Origin: Jiella pelagia
GTDB taxonomy: Bacteria > Pseudomonadota > Alphaproteobacteria > Rhizobiales > Rhizobiaceae
Length of the DNA: 64,000 bases
Assembly: GCF_026898155.1 (NCBI RefSeq)
Contig: NZ_CP114029.1
Location: 3,762,001-3,826,000, forward strand
Direction of reading: 5' to 3'
Shown here: piece after piece, positions 63,099-64,000 of the stretch
How positions within the stretch are numbered: position 1 is the first letter of the stretch
Layout of the letters: every line of letters begins with the position of its first letter
The notes under the pieces: model-generated
What the model was told of the DNA's origin: nothing
Database searches by the model: none
The model's input: only the letters and a program-made list of their open reading frames with translations
Translations under genes and position numbers: made by a program

Positions 63099-63569
63099 CG
63101 CGACGGCGTTCCAGCCGGCGAAGGAAAGGCCGAGGAACCGCCCGGCCGCCTCGTCGCAGGAGGGCGGCTTGATGGCGTCGATATCCGCCAGGAGGTCGCC
63201 GGTGGACAGATTGCCGCCGCCGACCTGGGCACAGTCGGTCGGCCCGGCCCAGAAATGCCACTCGACGCCGGCGTGATAGACCGCAAGGCCGAGCGAGACG
63301 AGCATGATCAGGCCGAGGAGGAAAATCAGCCCGCGGGTCAGCGGCGCGGGAGCCCGGCCGGCCGCCGCGACGAAGGCGACGAGGGCGATCGGCAAGCCGA
63401 CATAATAGGGTATGCGCTCCTGAAGGCAGAGGGCGCAGGGGATGTAGCCGCCGGCATATTGGAAGAGGAGGGCCGAGCCGACGGTGATTGCCATGCCGGC
63501 GAGAAGAAAGCCGGAAGCAAGCACCTGACGAAAGCCGGTCGGGCGGCGAACGATGTCGGACAATGCCAT
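63036..63569 (-). CDS. dsbB: Disulfide bond formation protein B
   Basis: A 177-residue membrane protein with four transmembrane segments. The first catalytic cysteine pair is in YIPCALCLQERIPYY, the second pair in the periplasmic loop (PTDCAQV ... PPSCDEA). It reoxidises DsbA and passes electrons to quinone. ATG 63569 gives the normal DsbB start (MALSDIVRR); the longer reading enters the upstream gene. It is 10 bases from the YqaA-family stop, so the two are cotranscribed. Confidence 0.9.
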   Translation of the reverse strand: MALSDIVRRPTGFRQVLASGFLLAGMAITVGSALLFQYAGGYIPCALCLQERIPYYVGLPIALVAFVAAAGRAPAPLTRGLIFLLGLIMLVSLGLAVYHAGVEWHFWAGPTDCAQVGGGNLSTGDLLADIDAIKPPSCDEAAGRFLGLSFAGWNAVASALFAAVALRSAFAKADRFA

Positions 63570-63579
63570 TTTCGCAACC

Positions 63580-64000
63580 TCAGAACAGATAGCGGACCGC
63601 AACGAAGCCGCCGATCAGAAGGATCATGAACAGGGTAAACAGAAGCCCGAGATTTTTCTCGATGAAACCCTGGATCGGCGCACCGTAGCGGTGAAGCAGA
63701 TAGGCGACGAGGAAGAAACGGGCTCCGCGCCCGACAATCGAAACCAGGGTGAAGATGACGAGATTGAGCCCGGTGACGCCTGAAAAGATCGTCAGCACCT
63801 TGTAGGGGAAGGGCGTCAGCGCCGCGAAGAGCACCGCCCAGCCGCCCCATTCATTGTATCGCGCCGTCATCTCGGCAAAGGCGTCTGCCTTGCCGTAGAA
63901 GGCGAGGATGGGTTCGCCGAGGAGGTCGAAGAACAGGGCGCCGATTGCATAGCCGAGAAAGGCGCCGAGAACCGAACCGATGGTCGAGACTGCGGCGATC
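63580..64000 (-). CDS. YqaA-family membrane protein (partial, 5' end outside window)
   Basis: The C-terminal 140 residues of a small VTT/DedA-like membrane protein: FLGYAIGALFFDLLGEPIL, YNEWGGWAVLFAALTPFPYKVLTIFSG and FTLVSIVGRGARFFLVAYLL. The TPFPYK-containing block is typical of YqaA. Function is uncertain; the superfamily includes lipid scramblase-type proteins. It continues beyond the right edge. Confidence 0.88.
   Translation of the reverse strand, partial: IAAVSTIGSVLGAFLGYAIGALFFDLLGEPILAFYGKADAFAEMTARYNEWGGWAVLFAALTPFPYKVLTIFSGVTGLNLVIFTLVSIVGRGARFFLVAYLLHRYGAPIQGFIEKNLGLLFTLFMILLIGGFVAVRYLF

Overview
This is a high-G+C window from an alphaproteobacterium, most likely of the order Hyphomicrobiales (Rhizobiales). 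The reasons are the GATCATGCT-type extragenic palindromes at 6311-6409 and 39511-39556 (a repeat style familiar in that order), an EF-Tu of 391 residues after frame repair, tRNA-Tyr and tRNA-Gly upstream of tuf, split transketolase genes, ELM1-family proteins and frequent ATGA/GTGA-type gene overlaps. I cannot name a genus.

Layout. (1) 1-5260: propionyl-CoA carboxylase genes (biotin carboxylase subunit cut by the window edge, and pccB), separated by a yghU-like glutathione enzyme, an HXXEE membrane protein, a DUF4160/DUF2442 pair and an unknown gene. (2) 5558-30889: a catabolic and transport region with two GntR regulators, a large FAD/Fe-S oxidoreductase, a serine-glyoxylate aminotransferase operon with a DctPQM TRAP transporter, enoyl-CoA hydratase, CaiB-type CoA transferase and a divergent SHMT-like enzyme, a split transketolase, a dimethylformamidase-like protein, a class III aminotransferase, a spermidine/putrescine-type ABC transporter, and an AroE / class II aldolase / DUF1537 kinase cassette with a TetR regulator. 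(3) 31030-43546: a signalling cluster with an RsbV/RsbW/RsbU-type partner-switching set, a cyclase-domain protein, four related membrane sensors (two fused to MFS-like transporter domains), an orphan substrate-binding protein, a GNAT enzyme and an alanine racemase. (4) 43598-51146: a MocR regulator diverging from a seven-gene Nit1C cluster. (5) 51249-53886: rlmB, tRNA-Tyr, tRNA-Gly and tuf. (6) 54034-61591: a surface-glycan cluster with kdsB, a HAD phosphatase, two copies of an ELM1 plus glycosyltransferase-like pair and further glycosyltransferases. (7) 61773-64000: a DUF3095 protein, DsbB and a truncated YqaA-family protein.

The most striking DNA-level signal is that all eight reading-frame breaks I can find, in seven genes including tuf, are single-base insertions at the exact centre of the palindrome GAGCTC, giving GAGNCTC. 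Deleting the central base restores every gene to its normal family length. A systematic consensus error at a modified motif is the likeliest cause. A real mutational process (blunt cutting plus one-base end joining) is the interesting alternative.

The strongest candidate for an undescribed biological system is region 3. It looks like a periplasmic-sensor-driven partner-switching pathway whose targets may be a cyclase-domain protein and an alanine racemase rather than a sigma factor; no sigma factor is encoded nearby.
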